Source: Niastella caeni (GTDB lineage: Bacteria; Bacteroidota; Bacteroidia; Chitinophagales; Chitinophagaceae). Taken from it: DNA of 64,000 nucleotides. Each line of letters starts with the position of its first letter. Within the stretch, counting starts at the first letter, position 1. Positions 27,898 to 36,992 of this stretch are shown here, one piece after another. The stretch covers positions 681,347 to 745,346 of the forward strand of contig NZ_STFF01000001.1 of the NCBI RefSeq assembly GCF_004834005.1, written 5' to 3'. The notes beneath the pieces were generated by a model. The model made no database searches. It was not told the DNA's origin and worked only from the letters and a program-made list of their open reading frames with translations. The position numbers and the translations under genes were made by a program.

Positions 27898-30243
27898 TTA
27901 CCATCTGAAGTCGAAATAAATGGTACCAGACAACTGTTCGTTCGCGCTTTTCAGGCTTTTGGAAGCCACTTCTTTTTCACCGGGTTTGGTACCTAGGCCG
28001 CTGATCTGATGCATGAACCCGATGTTACCATTATCAGGGAATGGCTCTTTGCTGAACTCGTTCAACAGGGCAGCGCCTTGTTTCAATGGGCTGAACATTT
28101 GCAGGAACATGTTTTGCTGATCGGTATAGAAAGTAAAGTTACCCATGTTTGTCTGGAACTGGATCCAGTAGATATCGGCATGCCAGCCTTTGAACTCAGC
28201 ATTGTTGCGGTTGGCTTTCTCCCATACACCCAATTGCTGACCTTTCAGGCGGTTTTTCCAAACCTGGAAGGGACCACGGCCCATCCACTTCATGCCTACG
28301 ATCTTCTCTTCGGGATATTTGAAAGTAATACCTACATATTCACCGGGAGATTTCATTGAATATTGGTACTCCATCTTAGGCAGGTCGCCTGTGTGGAACG
28401 TCCATTTTACCGAAAGGGAGTTCTCTCCTTTGTAGATAGCCTCCACGGTGTGGGTGTTATCTTTTACCAGGTGTTTAAAGTCGGCCAGGGAATAACCATT
28501 ATTGATACCTGCCAGGAACGGACCGTTGAAAGGCAGATCACGTTTACCTACGTATACCTTGGTTATATTGCCGCTCTTTTTGTCGAAAATATAGTTAATA
28601 CCATCGCATACCAGCGACAGGAAGGCGTCATCTTCAGTAAGCATGATGGTGGAAATGGAAGCTACTTCAGGGCTGGTTTTAACAACATCTTCCGGTTTGC
28701 GGATGGGGAAAGTCCAGGTGAAGATCTCTTTGTCATTTCTATCCACTGCAGTGAGCACCAGGGCATCTGCATGGATAAAAGGATTCTGGAAATTGAACTT
28801 CAACTGACCTTTTTCGCCAGGACCTGTATAAGGTGAAGCTACCGTTCCTTCTTCAATGATCAATGGATCCAGTGTTTTCTGGGTTGCTTTAGGAAACAGT
28901 GCGAGCTTATAGGTGAATTTTAATCTGCTCAGGTTGGTATACAGGAATTTGTTTTCAACATTCAGCGTACCATTAAAGGAAGAACTGATGCTGCTGATAT
29001 CAAAACTCATGGGCGCCCATATTTCCTTAATAGTGTAATAGCTTGCCCATTTTTCTTTCGATTTGGGATCGAATCCGCTTACAGATTCAATGCCATTTTC
29101 ATCTTTGTAAGAAGTCAAGAAGCTACCAGAAAATTTAGACGACTTGCTTGCTTCTGCCCAGAACTCTTCTAAACCGGCCGCGCGACCGCCATTATATATA
29201 CCGTTGCCTATTTCTGTAGGTATAAATGCCTCTGTACCGTACAGGATCGAATTGGCAACTGAATTGAAATCGGAATTCTTTTTATCACCGCTTTTATTCA
29301 CGGGGTGCATAACGTAGCGGTTTTGCACATCATAAGTAGCAAATTCTTTATCCAGTTCTTTATTGCTTGCATGTTCAACACCGGTTGACCAGCACACAAC
29401 GGAAGGATGGTTCAAACCACTGAACACAACATCTTTTATCATCTTCTTTGGATCGGGACCGGTCAACTCGCTGATAACGAACAAGCCGATTGAATCACAA
29501 AGGTCGAAGTAATGAGGATCTACCGGATAGTAAGACAACCGAACGGCATTCATGTTCAGGTCCTTCATGGTGTTGATATCAGCCAGGTAAGCTTCTTCAG
29601 ATGTACGGGCATTACCCAGATCTGCGCTCTTCCGGTTGATACCTTTGAAGATGACCTTTACGCCATTAACATAGATACCGTCAGGCTTTGATTCAACAGT
29701 TCTGAATCCGAATTTTTTAGTAAAAGTGTATAATACTTGATGAGATGCGTCTTTTAAGGTTAATACTGCAGTGTATAGGTGCGGGTTCTCCGGGTTCCAT
29801 GTTCTGATCATGGAAAACTCCTTTTTAACTTCCGCATTGTCTGCGGCTGTTACCGGTACAGGATCAGCCAACGGTTTTCCGTTTGGATCCAATACCTGGA
29901 ACTCGATGGATTGACCGGATTGTATATTCTTGCTAAACACCTGCATGGTGAAATTACCAGATGCTTTAGCGTCAATAGTTACCCGTTCTATATAAGAATC
30001 GAATACTCTATTGTTAGCGACCGTGCCGGCATAATTATTACCAAGCCCCTGCTGTCCCAGCGAGCCAGGCAGCGGTATCTTGGTCTTAAAATTATTATTA
30101 GCACGATCATTGGAACCATATAGACCCCACAAACTGGAGTGGTCTTTATCAGTCCCTAAATGTTGGGGAGTTGCACTTCCCTGTGCAAGCGCCTGGGCTA
30201 AAATCCCATGCATGATTAAAAAATGCAGGATAGTCTTTTTCAT
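27898..30243 (-). CDS. Glycoside hydrolase family 2-like protein with reduced N-terminus and altered active-site motifs
   Basis: A 781-residue secreted protein (signal about 1-20, ending AQALA). It resembles GH2 beta-galactosidases: Ig-like domain (WNPENPHLYTAVLTLKD, about 149-165), barrel entry GFRTVESKPDGIYVNGVKV, and a C-terminal mutarotase-like domain 5 (MGRGPFQVWKNRL). The usual N-terminal jelly-roll is largely missing, replaced by about 80 residues of unclear fold. The acid/base motif WSxGNE appears as WSTGVEH: Glu290 is kept but the Asn before it is Val. Nucleophile Glu344 is kept (PTEIGN), yet the GGFIWDWVDQG-type substrate loop reads SGSFLTSYKDENG. It may have changed specificity or reduced activity. 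It stands alone with its own terminator. Confidence 0.82.
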   Translation of the reverse strand: MKKTILHFLIMHGILAQALAQGSATPQHLGTDKDHSSLWGLYGSNDRANNNFKTKIPLPGSLGQQGLGNNYAGTVANNRVFDSYIERVTIDAKASGNFTMQVFSKNIQSGQSIEFQVLDPNGKPLADPVPVTAADNAEVKKEFSMIRTWNPENPHLYTAVLTLKDASHQVLYTFTKKFGFRTVESKPDGIYVNGVKVIFKGINRKSADLGNARTSEEAYLADINTMKDLNMNAVRLSYYPVDPHYFDLCDSIGLFVISELTGPDPKKMIKDVVFSGLNHPSVVCWSTGVEHASNKELDKEFATYDVQNRYVMHPVNKSGDKKNSDFNSVANSILYGTEAFIPTEIGNGIYNGGRAAGLEEFWAEASKSSKFSGSFLTSYKDENGIESVSGFDPKSKEKWASYYTIKEIWAPMSFDISSISSSFNGTLNVENKFLYTNLSRLKFTYKLALFPKATQKTLDPLIIEEGTVASPYTGPGEKGQLKFNFQNPFIHADALVLTAVDRNDKEIFTWTFPIRKPEDVVKTSPEVASISTIMLTEDDAFLSLVCDGINYIFDKKSGNITKVYVGKRDLPFNGPFLAGINNGYSLADFKHLVKDNTHTVEAIYKGENSLSVKWTFHTGDLPKMEYQYSMKSPGEYVGITFKYPEEKIVGMKWMGRGPFQVWKNRLKGQQLGVWEKANRNNAEFKGWHADIYWIQFQTNMGNFTFYTDQQNMFLQMFSPLKQGAALLNEFSKEPFPDNGNIGFMHQISGLGTKPGEKEVASKSLKSANEQLSGTIYFDFRW

Positions 30244-30622
30244 TTCAGGTGTATGGATAAGTAGCTACTAAATAAGATATCAGACCTAACCGTATAAAAA
30301 CTACTGACCAGATCTATATAACCAGCCGGCAAGTAAGAATACCTCAACGGTTATTCTTCTCTGCGGTTTTTGGTGGCGGGGTTATACGTGCTTCTTGCAG
30401 GAGTAATGTGGTTTGCGGTACGGCTTCTTTGAATAGGATTGGTACTTTCCCTTTCAACAAAAGCCACGCACACATTGCTTTACAGGAAACATCTTTAGGT
30501 AGTCTTTACGAACGGTGCAATATAATACTAAATTTTGTTTTGTCTAAGCGTTTTAAAGCCTTTCAATGTTCTTATATTTTACTGATCGTATTACTAACAA
30601 ATGTTGCTTTGTCTTGCCTTTC
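30244..30622. other. Intergenic region, nothing recognised
   Basis: About 380 bp between the 5' end of the GH2 gene and the 3' end of the next reductase gene. It must contain the GH2 promoter, but no clear Bacteroidota -33/-7 pair, tRNA, hairpin terminator or conserved small frame was found. Confidence 0.4.
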
Positions 30623-31618
30623 TTAGCCCTTCAATATCAACTCTATCTCTTCCAGTTCTGCCTTATTGAACTGCGTGTTGCCCAGGCAGGCAAGGTTATT
30701 GTCTAACTGTTCTGTTGAACTTACGCCTATCAAAACAGTGGTTACTCTTTTATCTTTCAACAACCAGCTCAGGGCCATTTGCGCCAGCGTTTGATCACGT
30801 CGTTTGGCAACCTCATTCAGTTGCTGTATTTTCTGCACCTTCTCAGGTGTAATATCATTGGCCTTTAAAAAACCATGCGCCTTCGATGCTCTTGAATTAT
30901 CGGGTATGCCTTTCAGATAGCGGTCTGTTAACAACCCCTGAGCCAACGGTGAAAACGGAATACAACCTACACCATATTCTTCCAGCACATCTAACAACCC
31001 GTTCTCAACCCACCTTTCAAACATCGAATATTTTGGTTGATGTATGAGGCAAGGTGTTCCCGCCTTTTTCAAGATCTCCAGCGCTTTTTTTGCTTCGGGC
31101 GCTTTGTAATTCGATATGCCGGCATACAGTGCTTTTCCGCTTTTCACAATGTCATGTAAGGCCATCATAGTTTCTTCCAGCGGCGTATCAGGATCAGGCC
31201 GATGCGAATAAAAAATATCAACATAACTTATTCGCATCCTTTTTAAACTTTGATCGAGGCTCGCCATCAGATATTTCCTCGATCCCCAATTGCCGTATGG
31301 TCCCGGCCACATTACATAACCTGCCTTGGTTGAAATGATCAGCTCATCGCGCAGGTTACCGGAAAAATCCTTCTTCAACATGGCCCCGAAGTTCTCTTCA
31401 GCCGAACCGGGCGGCGGCCCGTAATTATTGGCCAGGTCGAAGTGCGTGATCCCCTTATCGAAAGCATGTCGTACGATCCGACGTGCGATCTTGAAATCGT
31501 CTACACCTCCGAAATTATGCCACAACCCTAACGATAAAGCAGGCAATAATAAACCGCTATTGCCGCAACGATTATACGTCATGGAGTCATAACGGGCCGA
31601 AGACGGGGTATATGCCAT
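30623..31618 (-). CDS. YghZ-type aldo/keto reductase (L-glyceraldehyde 3-phosphate reductase family)
   Basis: A 331-residue NADPH-dependent aldo/keto reductase close to E. coli YghZ/Gpr. Features are the long N-terminus MAYTPSSARYDSMTYNRCGNS, HFDLANNYGPPPGSAEENFG (Asp and Tyr of the tetrad plus the typical PPPGSAE insertion), ISTKAGYVMWPGPYGNWGSR (Lys), and FYSHRPDP (His). The YghZ group reduces L-glyceraldehyde 3-phosphate and methylglyoxal-like aldehydes; carrying this over is plausible but untested. No operon partner is apparent. Confidence 0.9.
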   Translation of the reverse strand: MAYTPSSARYDSMTYNRCGNSGLLLPALSLGLWHNFGGVDDFKIARRIVRHAFDKGITHFDLANNYGPPPGSAEENFGAMLKKDFSGNLRDELIISTKAGYVMWPGPYGNWGSRKYLMASLDQSLKRMRISYVDIFYSHRPDPDTPLEETMMALHDIVKSGKALYAGISNYKAPEAKKALEILKKAGTPCLIHQPKYSMFERWVENGLLDVLEEYGVGCIPFSPLAQGLLTDRYLKGIPDNSRASKAHGFLKANDITPEKVQKIQQLNEVAKRRDQTLAQMALSWLLKDKRVTTVLIGVSSTEQLDNNLACLGNTQFNKAELEEIELILKG

Positions 31619-32337
31619 CTTAAGTTATTGATTAATGCAATTTGAAAAGTTGAAAAGTACTTGATCCTGAAGCCTCATTAGCATTGATTTCTCTGCACAT
31701 AACCGGTGTGTTCAATGCGTAATATATATAACGCTTATTACTACTAATTAAGTACGTATAGATATAGAATAATACTTAGTTGCCGGGATTTGACAGTATG
31801 CCTCCATACAAGATCACGCCCTGGTTTAATGGTTGAATCTATACATATTGTTAAACGCTACATCCCTTATTTAATTATGTAGTTCAACAAACTAACAACT
31901 GTTCTTTCTACAATTTATAACAGGCGCAGCAAGCATTTGGCGAGATAACTGATTGCACAACAAGGAATAAGCCACTTACAAAGGAAGGACTTACGAGCCG
32001 GGGAGATTGGACCGTAAAATTTGCAGAAAGCTGCAAAAAAATCCAGGTTGCAGACAGGCTGACAACCTGGAAAAAGGAAAAGGCATGGATAGCAATCGTT
32101 TTTCAACAAAGGGTTTGCCAAAACACAGCGGAATAAAAATTATATCCCGTATTGCCGGCAATTCCTGTGAACCAGGCGGCTAAAGTACCTTTTGAACTAT
32201 AATGTGAGGGTAGTGAAATGTTATTTTCAGGGTATTGAAATGTTAACATGCGCAAATAGGTATTGGATAATAAAAAAAATAATATTATAATTGTTTTTTA
32301 TAAATGCCTCATTTTAAAAAATTCAATAACCTGATAG
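31619..32337. other. 719-bp gap with one inverted repeat and no clear gene
   Basis: No full gene was supported. A perfect 8-bp inverted repeat CCAGGTTG / CAACCTGG with a 12-bp loop lies at 32043-32070. A plus-strand frame (about 31919-32136) reads protein-like (FGEITDCTTRNKPLTKEGL) but lacks any start codon, so it may be a remnant or chance. The words TGAAATGTTA occur twice at 32215-32245 just before the tiny lipoprotein gene. Confidence 0.4.
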
Positions 32338-32517
32338 ATGAACTATTTAGTTTATGTGTTGGCAATGATTGTAATATTTGGCAGCAGTTGTCATCGCAAA
32401 GTTGTAGTAGTAAAGTCAACACCCAAAACACACCGGCTTCCGCCCGGACAAGCTAAAAAAATTACCGGATCGAAATCAGCCAAAGCATATGCACCGGGGC
32501 AGCAAAAGAAACACTAA
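32338..32517 (+). CDS. Tiny lipoprotein with PPGQAKK / APGQQKKH motifs
   Basis: A 59-residue protein. The hydrophobic start MNYLVYVLAMIVIFGSSC ends in a lipobox Cys, followed by HRKVVVVK and the basic low-complexity tail RLPPGQAKKITGSKSAKAYAPGQQKKH. Many Bacteroidota genomes carry such mini-lipoproteins with the PPGQAKK...APGQ pattern; they are often misnamed quinol oxidase subunit 4. Function is unknown; the positive tail could bind peptidoglycan or polysaccharide. It is divergent from the reductase gene upstream and is followed at once by its own terminator, which supports a real transcription unit. Confidence 0.85.
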   Translation: MNYLVYVLAMIVIFGSSCHRKVVVVKSTPKTHRLPPGQAKKITGSKSAKAYAPGQQKKH

Positions 32518-32537
32518 ACACAGGATTCTTTATATAC

Positions 32538-32570
32538 AAAAGGTCGTCGAACAGGCGGCCTTTATTTTAC
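32538..32570 (+). terminator. Intrinsic terminator of the tiny lipoprotein gene
   Basis: Plus-strand stem AAAGGTCGTC / GGCGGCCTTT (10 bp with two G-U pairs, 5-6 nt loop) followed by ATTTTA, starting 20 bp after the stop codon. Confidence 0.8.
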
Positions 32571-32717
32571 CCCCTAGCCCCTAAAGGGGGAATTTTTAAA
32601 CTTCAGAACTCGTTATAAAATACAGCTCCCACTACTTTAAAAAATGAAAGGATTTTTTTTTGTCGCTAACTGGCGGACTGTGGGGTATTGCTCCCCCTTC
32701 AGGGGGTTGGGGGGTTT
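32569..32717. repeat. Inverted-repeat-bounded element overlapping the 3' end of the hybrid regulator gene
   Basis: The left arm (32569-32597) contains CCCCCTAGCCCCTAAAGGGG and the right arm (32690-32717) contains CTCCCCCTTCAGGGGGTTGG. The arms are imperfect inverted copies of each other and each is itself a CCCCCT-AGGGGG hairpin. The interior has no gene. The right arm encodes the last residues (NPPTP) and stop of the hybrid regulator. It looks like a small palindromic intergenic repeat or a MITE-like remnant. Confidence 0.7.
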
Positions 32718-35700
32718 GCAGTATACTCCGATGGCAGCACCCCAAATTCCTTCTTGAAAGTACGCGCAAAGTATTTGGGATTGTTAAAGCCCACTTCATA
32801 GGCAATTTCTGAAATGGTATACTGGCTTTTTTCCAGCAACTGGACGGCCCTTTTCAGGCGAATGGTCTTAATAAAATCCAACGGCGATTTACCGGTCAAT
32901 GCCAATAGCTTTTTATACAGGGCCACACGGCTCATATGCAATGCGCGACTCAGGTCTTCAACCGAAAACTCAGGTTCGGAAATATGCTGTTCTACCGTTT
33001 CTATCGATTGCCGGATGAATTGCTCATCTACTGAAGTAATGCTTATTTCGGAAGGGTTTACCTCTACCTGTTTTTGAAATAACTTTCGCATGGATTCCTG
33101 CTGCGCCAGCAGGTTCCTGATGCGCGATTGCAGCATTTCAAAACTAAACGGCTTGGTCACATAATCGTTGGCGCCTACCTGGAATGCTTCGAGCTTGGGT
33201 TCTGCCGCTGACCGCGCCGTTAACAGGATAACAGGGATATGTGATGTATTTTTATCATGCTTTATGGTGCGGCACAGTTTCATGCCATCCATTACCGGCA
33301 TCATAACATCACTCACGATCAGGTCGGGTTGAACCTGTTTTGTTTTTTCCCAGCCTTCCGCGCCATTCACAGCCTCATACACGGTGTAATTCCGGCGCAG
33401 GTTATCTTTCAGGTAGAACCGGATGTCTTCATTATCATCCACAATAAGTATAACCGGTTTCTTACGGCCGCCTTTTCCGGAAAGTTCCGTTTGCTCTTCG
33501 GTAGCGGGCGTTACTACTTCCTCACTGACAGCCACAACCGGTTCTGTTGCTGGTGCTGCAACCGGCAACAACACAGTAAAACAAGTTCCCTTACCGGGTT
33601 CGCTTGCCACCGAAATAATTCCCTGGTGCAGCCGCACAAACTCTTTGGAAATGGCCAACCCGATACCACTGCCCTGGTTCAGGATGCTGCCGGGTACATC
33701 GTGCTGGAAGAACCGTTCGAATATTTTGTCCTGGTCTTCTGCCGGAATACCGATACCACTATCCTTTACCTGGATGGAAACATATTGCGTATTTTGGCTG
33801 TCGCCACTACCCTGTTGCAATCCGACCATTACCTCTATGTAACCATGCTCAGGCGTAAACTTAAATGCATTGGAAAGCAGGTTGAATAATATGCGTTCGA
33901 GCTTGTCGGAATCAAAAGAGATCTGCAACGACGGTATGTGTGTAGTAAAATTAAAAGTGATGTGCCGGGCGCCAGCCATATCGGTAAAAGAAAAAGCGAC
34001 CTCTTTTACAAATGATACAACATCGCCCAATGATGGGTACAGCCGCAGTTCCCGCATTTCGAGCTTTCTGAAATCGAGCAGTTGGTTCACCAACGCCAGT
34101 AACCGCCGTGCATTGCGATAAATTAACTGGTACTGTTTTTTCTGTTCCGGTTCATTGGAATGTTTCAGCATCTTCTCTACCGGCGCCATGATCAATGATA
34201 AAGGCGTTCTGAACTCATGACTTACGTTGGTAAAGAATTTCAGTTTCAACAGGTCAAGTTCATGTACGCGTTCCGCTTCCCTTTTCTGTTGCGCCAGTTG
34301 AAAACGCATGTGCGCGCGTTGAATGGTCAACCGGCGGGCGGCAAATAAAATGGCGGCCACCAACAATGCATAGATAATAAAAGCCGGAATGGTTTTCCAG
34401 AAGGGCGGCAGAATGGTAACAACCAAAGCTGTGCCTTCTTCATTCCATACCCCATCGCCATTACTGGCCTTCACCCTGAAGGTGTATTTACCGGGATCCA
34501 GGTTCGTATACGTTACAGTGCGATGCGTTCCATCAGTTGTTAGCCAGTCATTATTAAATCCTTCCAGTTTGTACGCGTATTGATTTTTTTCAGGGTTCGA
34601 ATAATTGAGCGCGGCAAATTCCAGCGAGAAAATATTCTCGTGATACTTCAGCGTAATTTCTTTTATTTCTGAAATAGCCGTTGTCAAGAGTACCCGGTTA
34701 TTGATCACTTCGCCGGGTTGCGGACTTTTATCAAACACCCGCAGATCGGTAAGCACTACATCAGGTACAATGGTATTGTGGGCAATCGCTTCCGGATTGA
34801 TGATATTGAACCCATTGGCGCCGCCAAATATCAATTCACCCCGCTTTGTTTTTAGCGCTGCATTTTCATTGAACTCGCGGCCCTGTAATCCATCGCGCTC
34901 ATCATAATTCCTGAACTGCACCACCATGTCGCCTTTTGGTCTTATTTGTATCCAGGCCCTGGAAAGGCCATTGGTGGTGCCTAACCATAAGGCATGACCG
35001 TTATCCTCCATCAGCGTGAGGATATTATTTTCCGACAACCCATCTGCCTGGTTAAAATGACGGAAGGAGTTGCTGGCCCTATCAAAATAATTCAATCCAT
35101 CGCGCGTAGCTACCCACATCTGACCCCTGGCGTCTTTCAGCAAAGCCGTTATGTTACTGTTACTCAGGCTACGGGGATCTTTTGAATCATGCGCATAATA
35201 CGTAAACCCGCCTGTTTGTTTATTCATTACACTAATGCCTGACTCGGTACCTATCCACAAATTGCCTTCCTGGTCTTCGGCCAATGCAGCAATGTAATTT
35301 GAATTCAACCCACGCGGGCTTTTGCGGTAATGATAGAATTTTTTTGAATTAGGGTCAAAGCGGTTCAACCCACCGCTCAGGGTGCCGATCCATAATTGTT
35401 GTTGCGCATCTTCATAAATTTCCCAGATGCTGTTATCAGAAATGCTGGTGGTATCGGCCGGATCATTTTTATAGTGAATAAAGTTTTTCCCGTCGTAGCA
35501 ATCCAGTCCGCCATAATACGACCCGATCCATAGTTTTTTATTATGGTCAATGCATAAACTTACAATTACATCATTGCTGATGCTGTTTACATTGCCCGGG
35601 TTGTGTTTATACGTGCGAAAACCGCCGGTGGTGCGATCGTAATAAATAAGCCCGCCTCCATTGGTGCCGATCCACAGGTTGCCTTTATCATCTTCTACAA

Positions 35701-36817
35701 AACGATTCACATCATCAAAAGGCAAACTATGTTTATCAGTTAACAAGTGCCGGTAAACCGGAAACTTGATGATGTTCTCGTGGTAATAGCTAATGCCCTT
35801 TTTATATGTACCGAGCCAGATGATACCGGTATTATCGCGATAAATAGCATTGATGCTGTTCTGGCTAATGCTCTTTATATCTTCCGGTTTATTCTCCAGG
35901 TACCAGATTGACCCCGCTTTTTTACTCAGCAGGTTAACGCCACCATGGTCGGTGATGATCCAGATCATACCGTTATTATCCTGTTGAATGCCGGTGACCA
36001 GGTTGTTGTTTAACCGGGTGGTTGCTGCTTCGCGCTGATAATGTATAAGGCTGTTATTTTTGTTGCTGTAACAAAAAACTCCCTGCGGATAACCATAGGT
36101 ATATACCCACAGATCGCTTTCTGCATCGGCAAATAACCGGTATCGCAGGTCGTCACGCGGTTTAAATAAACCGGTTTTACTATAGATCATTTTTGCCGAG
36201 GCCGTATTATATGCTTCCAGCAGGCCATCGCTGTAAATGACCCACACATTTCCCGCTTTATCTTCCGCTAAATCGGCAATATCGGGCGTATTCTTTCCTG
36301 GCTGGCGTGCGAACCGGTTCACCGTATGTGCCGCCGGGTTATACCGGCTGAGCCCATATCCTGTTTGGGCAAACCAGAAACAACCTTGTTTATCTTTTAC
36401 AATATCGGTAACAGGCGCGGCAGGCAACAACAATTGCCGGCACCAGGCAAGGGTATTATTGCTGGCTTTTTCTGAAACGGGGTCAAAAATGCTTTGGCCA
36501 TTCCGGGTGTCGATCCAGAATTTATTATGCGGCCCTTCCTGGATCTTTACGACCAGGTCGTCATTGATAGAGGTGGAATCGTTCTCTTTATGGCGGAAGA
36601 CTTTAAAGGTATACCCATCATACCGGTTCAACCCCGAAGCGGTGCCAAACCACATAAAACCTTTAGCGTCTTTTATAATGGTGGTAACCTGGTTATGTGA
36701 CAAACCGTCGGAAACGTCGAGGTGAGAAAAAGGATATTGCGCGGGTTGTGCATATGCAAATACAGGAAAAAGGATTACTAAGCAGGCAATTATTGTTATC
36801 AGCAAGCGGTTAGTCAT
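32699..36817 (-). CDS. Hybrid two-component system protein (propeller sensor, kinase, receiver, AraC-type DNA-binding domain)
   Basis: A 1372-residue one-protein signalling system typical of Bacteroidota sugar-utilisation control. In order: signal peptide (1-23), two seven-bladed propellers of two-component regulator repeats (about 24-690; blades such as GLNRYDGYTFKVFRH), a Y_Y_Y domain (about 735-800), one membrane span (807-826), HisKA with H-box HEFRTP (His about 865), HATPase (about 965-1090), receiver LIVDDNEDIR from about 1122 with SDVMMPVMDG, and AraC HTH (about 1265-1365; ISEIAYEVGFNNPKYFARTF). The ligand would be a periplasmic glycan fragment. No SusCD is adjacent; nearest candidate targets are the GH2 gene and the loci from 42 kb onwards. 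The stop codon lies in an inverted repeat. Confidence 0.95.
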   Translation of the reverse strand: MTNRLLITIIACLVILFPVFAYAQPAQYPFSHLDVSDGLSHNQVTTIIKDAKGFMWFGTASGLNRYDGYTFKVFRHKENDSTSINDDLVVKIQEGPHNKFWIDTRNGQSIFDPVSEKASNNTLAWCRQLLLPAAPVTDIVKDKQGCFWFAQTGYGLSRYNPAAHTVNRFARQPGKNTPDIADLAEDKAGNVWVIYSDGLLEAYNTASAKMIYSKTGLFKPRDDLRYRLFADAESDLWVYTYGYPQGVFCYSNKNNSLIHYQREAATTRLNNNLVTGIQQDNNGMIWIITDHGGVNLLSKKAGSIWYLENKPEDIKSISQNSINAIYRDNTGIIWLGTYKKGISYYHENIIKFPVYRHLLTDKHSLPFDDVNRFVEDDKGNLWIGTNGGGLIYYDRTTGGFRTYKHNPGNVNSISNDVIVSLCIDHNKKLWIGSYYGGLDCYDGKNFIHYKNDPADTTSISDNSIWEIYEDAQQQLWIGTLSGGLNRFDPNSKKFYHYRKSPRGLNSNYIAALAEDQEGNLWIGTESGISVMNKQTGGFTYYAHDSKDPRSLSNSNITALLKDARGQMWVATRDGLNYFDRASNSFRHFNQADGLSENNILTLMEDNGHALWLGTTNGLSRAWIQIRPKGDMVVQFRNYDERDGLQGREFNENAALKTKRGELIFGGANGFNIINPEAIAHNTIVPDVVLTDLRVFDKSPQPGEVINNRVLLTTAISEIKEITLKYHENIFSLEFAALNYSNPEKNQYAYKLEGFNNDWLTTDGTHRTVTYTNLDPGKYTFRVKASNGDGVWNEEGTALVVTILPPFWKTIPAFIIYALLVAAILFAARRLTIQRAHMRFQLAQQKREAERVHELDLLKLKFFTNVSHEFRTPLSLIMAPVEKMLKHSNEPEQKKQYQLIYRNARRLLALVNQLLDFRKLEMRELRLYPSLGDVVSFVKEVAFSFTDMAGARHITFNFTTHIPSLQISFDSDKLERILFNLLSNAFKFTPEHGYIEVMVGLQQGSGDSQNTQYVSIQVKDSGIGIPAEDQDKIFERFFQHDVPGSILNQGSGIGLAISKEFVRLHQGIISVASEPGKGTCFTVLLPVAAPATEPVVAVSEEVVTPATEEQTELSGKGGRKKPVILIVDDNEDIRFYLKDNLRRNYTVYEAVNGAEGWEKTKQVQPDLIVSDVMMPVMDGMKLCRTIKHDKNTSHIPVILLTARSAAEPKLEAFQVGANDYVTKPFSFEMLQSRIRNLLAQQESMRKLFQKQVEVNPSEISITSVDEQFIRQSIETVEQHISEPEFSVEDLSRALHMSRVALYKKLLALTGKSPLDFIKTIRLKRAVQLLEKSQYTISEIAYEVGFNNPKYFARTFKKEFGVLPSEYTANPPTP

Positions 36818-36892
36818 TGTAAAAAGGCAGTCGCAGTCCTAATGATAATAGGTAATTTTAAACAATAAATTTACACAAAAAAGGCAGTCACC

Positions 36893-36992
36893 GGGTACCA
36901 GTTTCCGGTTTCCGGGGCTATAATTCGAAAACTCGGCATAACAGCATACTTCCCTGAGCCGCGGCTGTCACCTGGTAACAGGCACCTGGTAA
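36893..36992. repeat. Dispersed repeat C element, about 100 bp, at the 3' end of proA
   Basis: Outer parts GGTACCAGTTTCCGGTTTCC and CACCTGGTAACAGGCACCTG are partly complementary, so the element can fold back. The centre (GCTATAATTCGAAAACTC, then ACTTCCCTG) aligns with the centre of the element at 41885-41992. It ends exactly at the proA stop codon. Related pieces lie at 26831-26860 and 39703-39793. Confidence 0.75.

Noticed and set aside
30244..30622. Possible tRNA or small gene
   Set aside because: No cloverleaf-compatible arms and no frame with a plausible start and conserved features.
31919..32136. Protein-like plus-strand frame without start codon, and its 68-codon antisense partner
   Set aside because: No start codon or family motif; the antisense frame is Cys/Leu rich without similarity to anything I know. 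Perhaps a remnant, not annotated.
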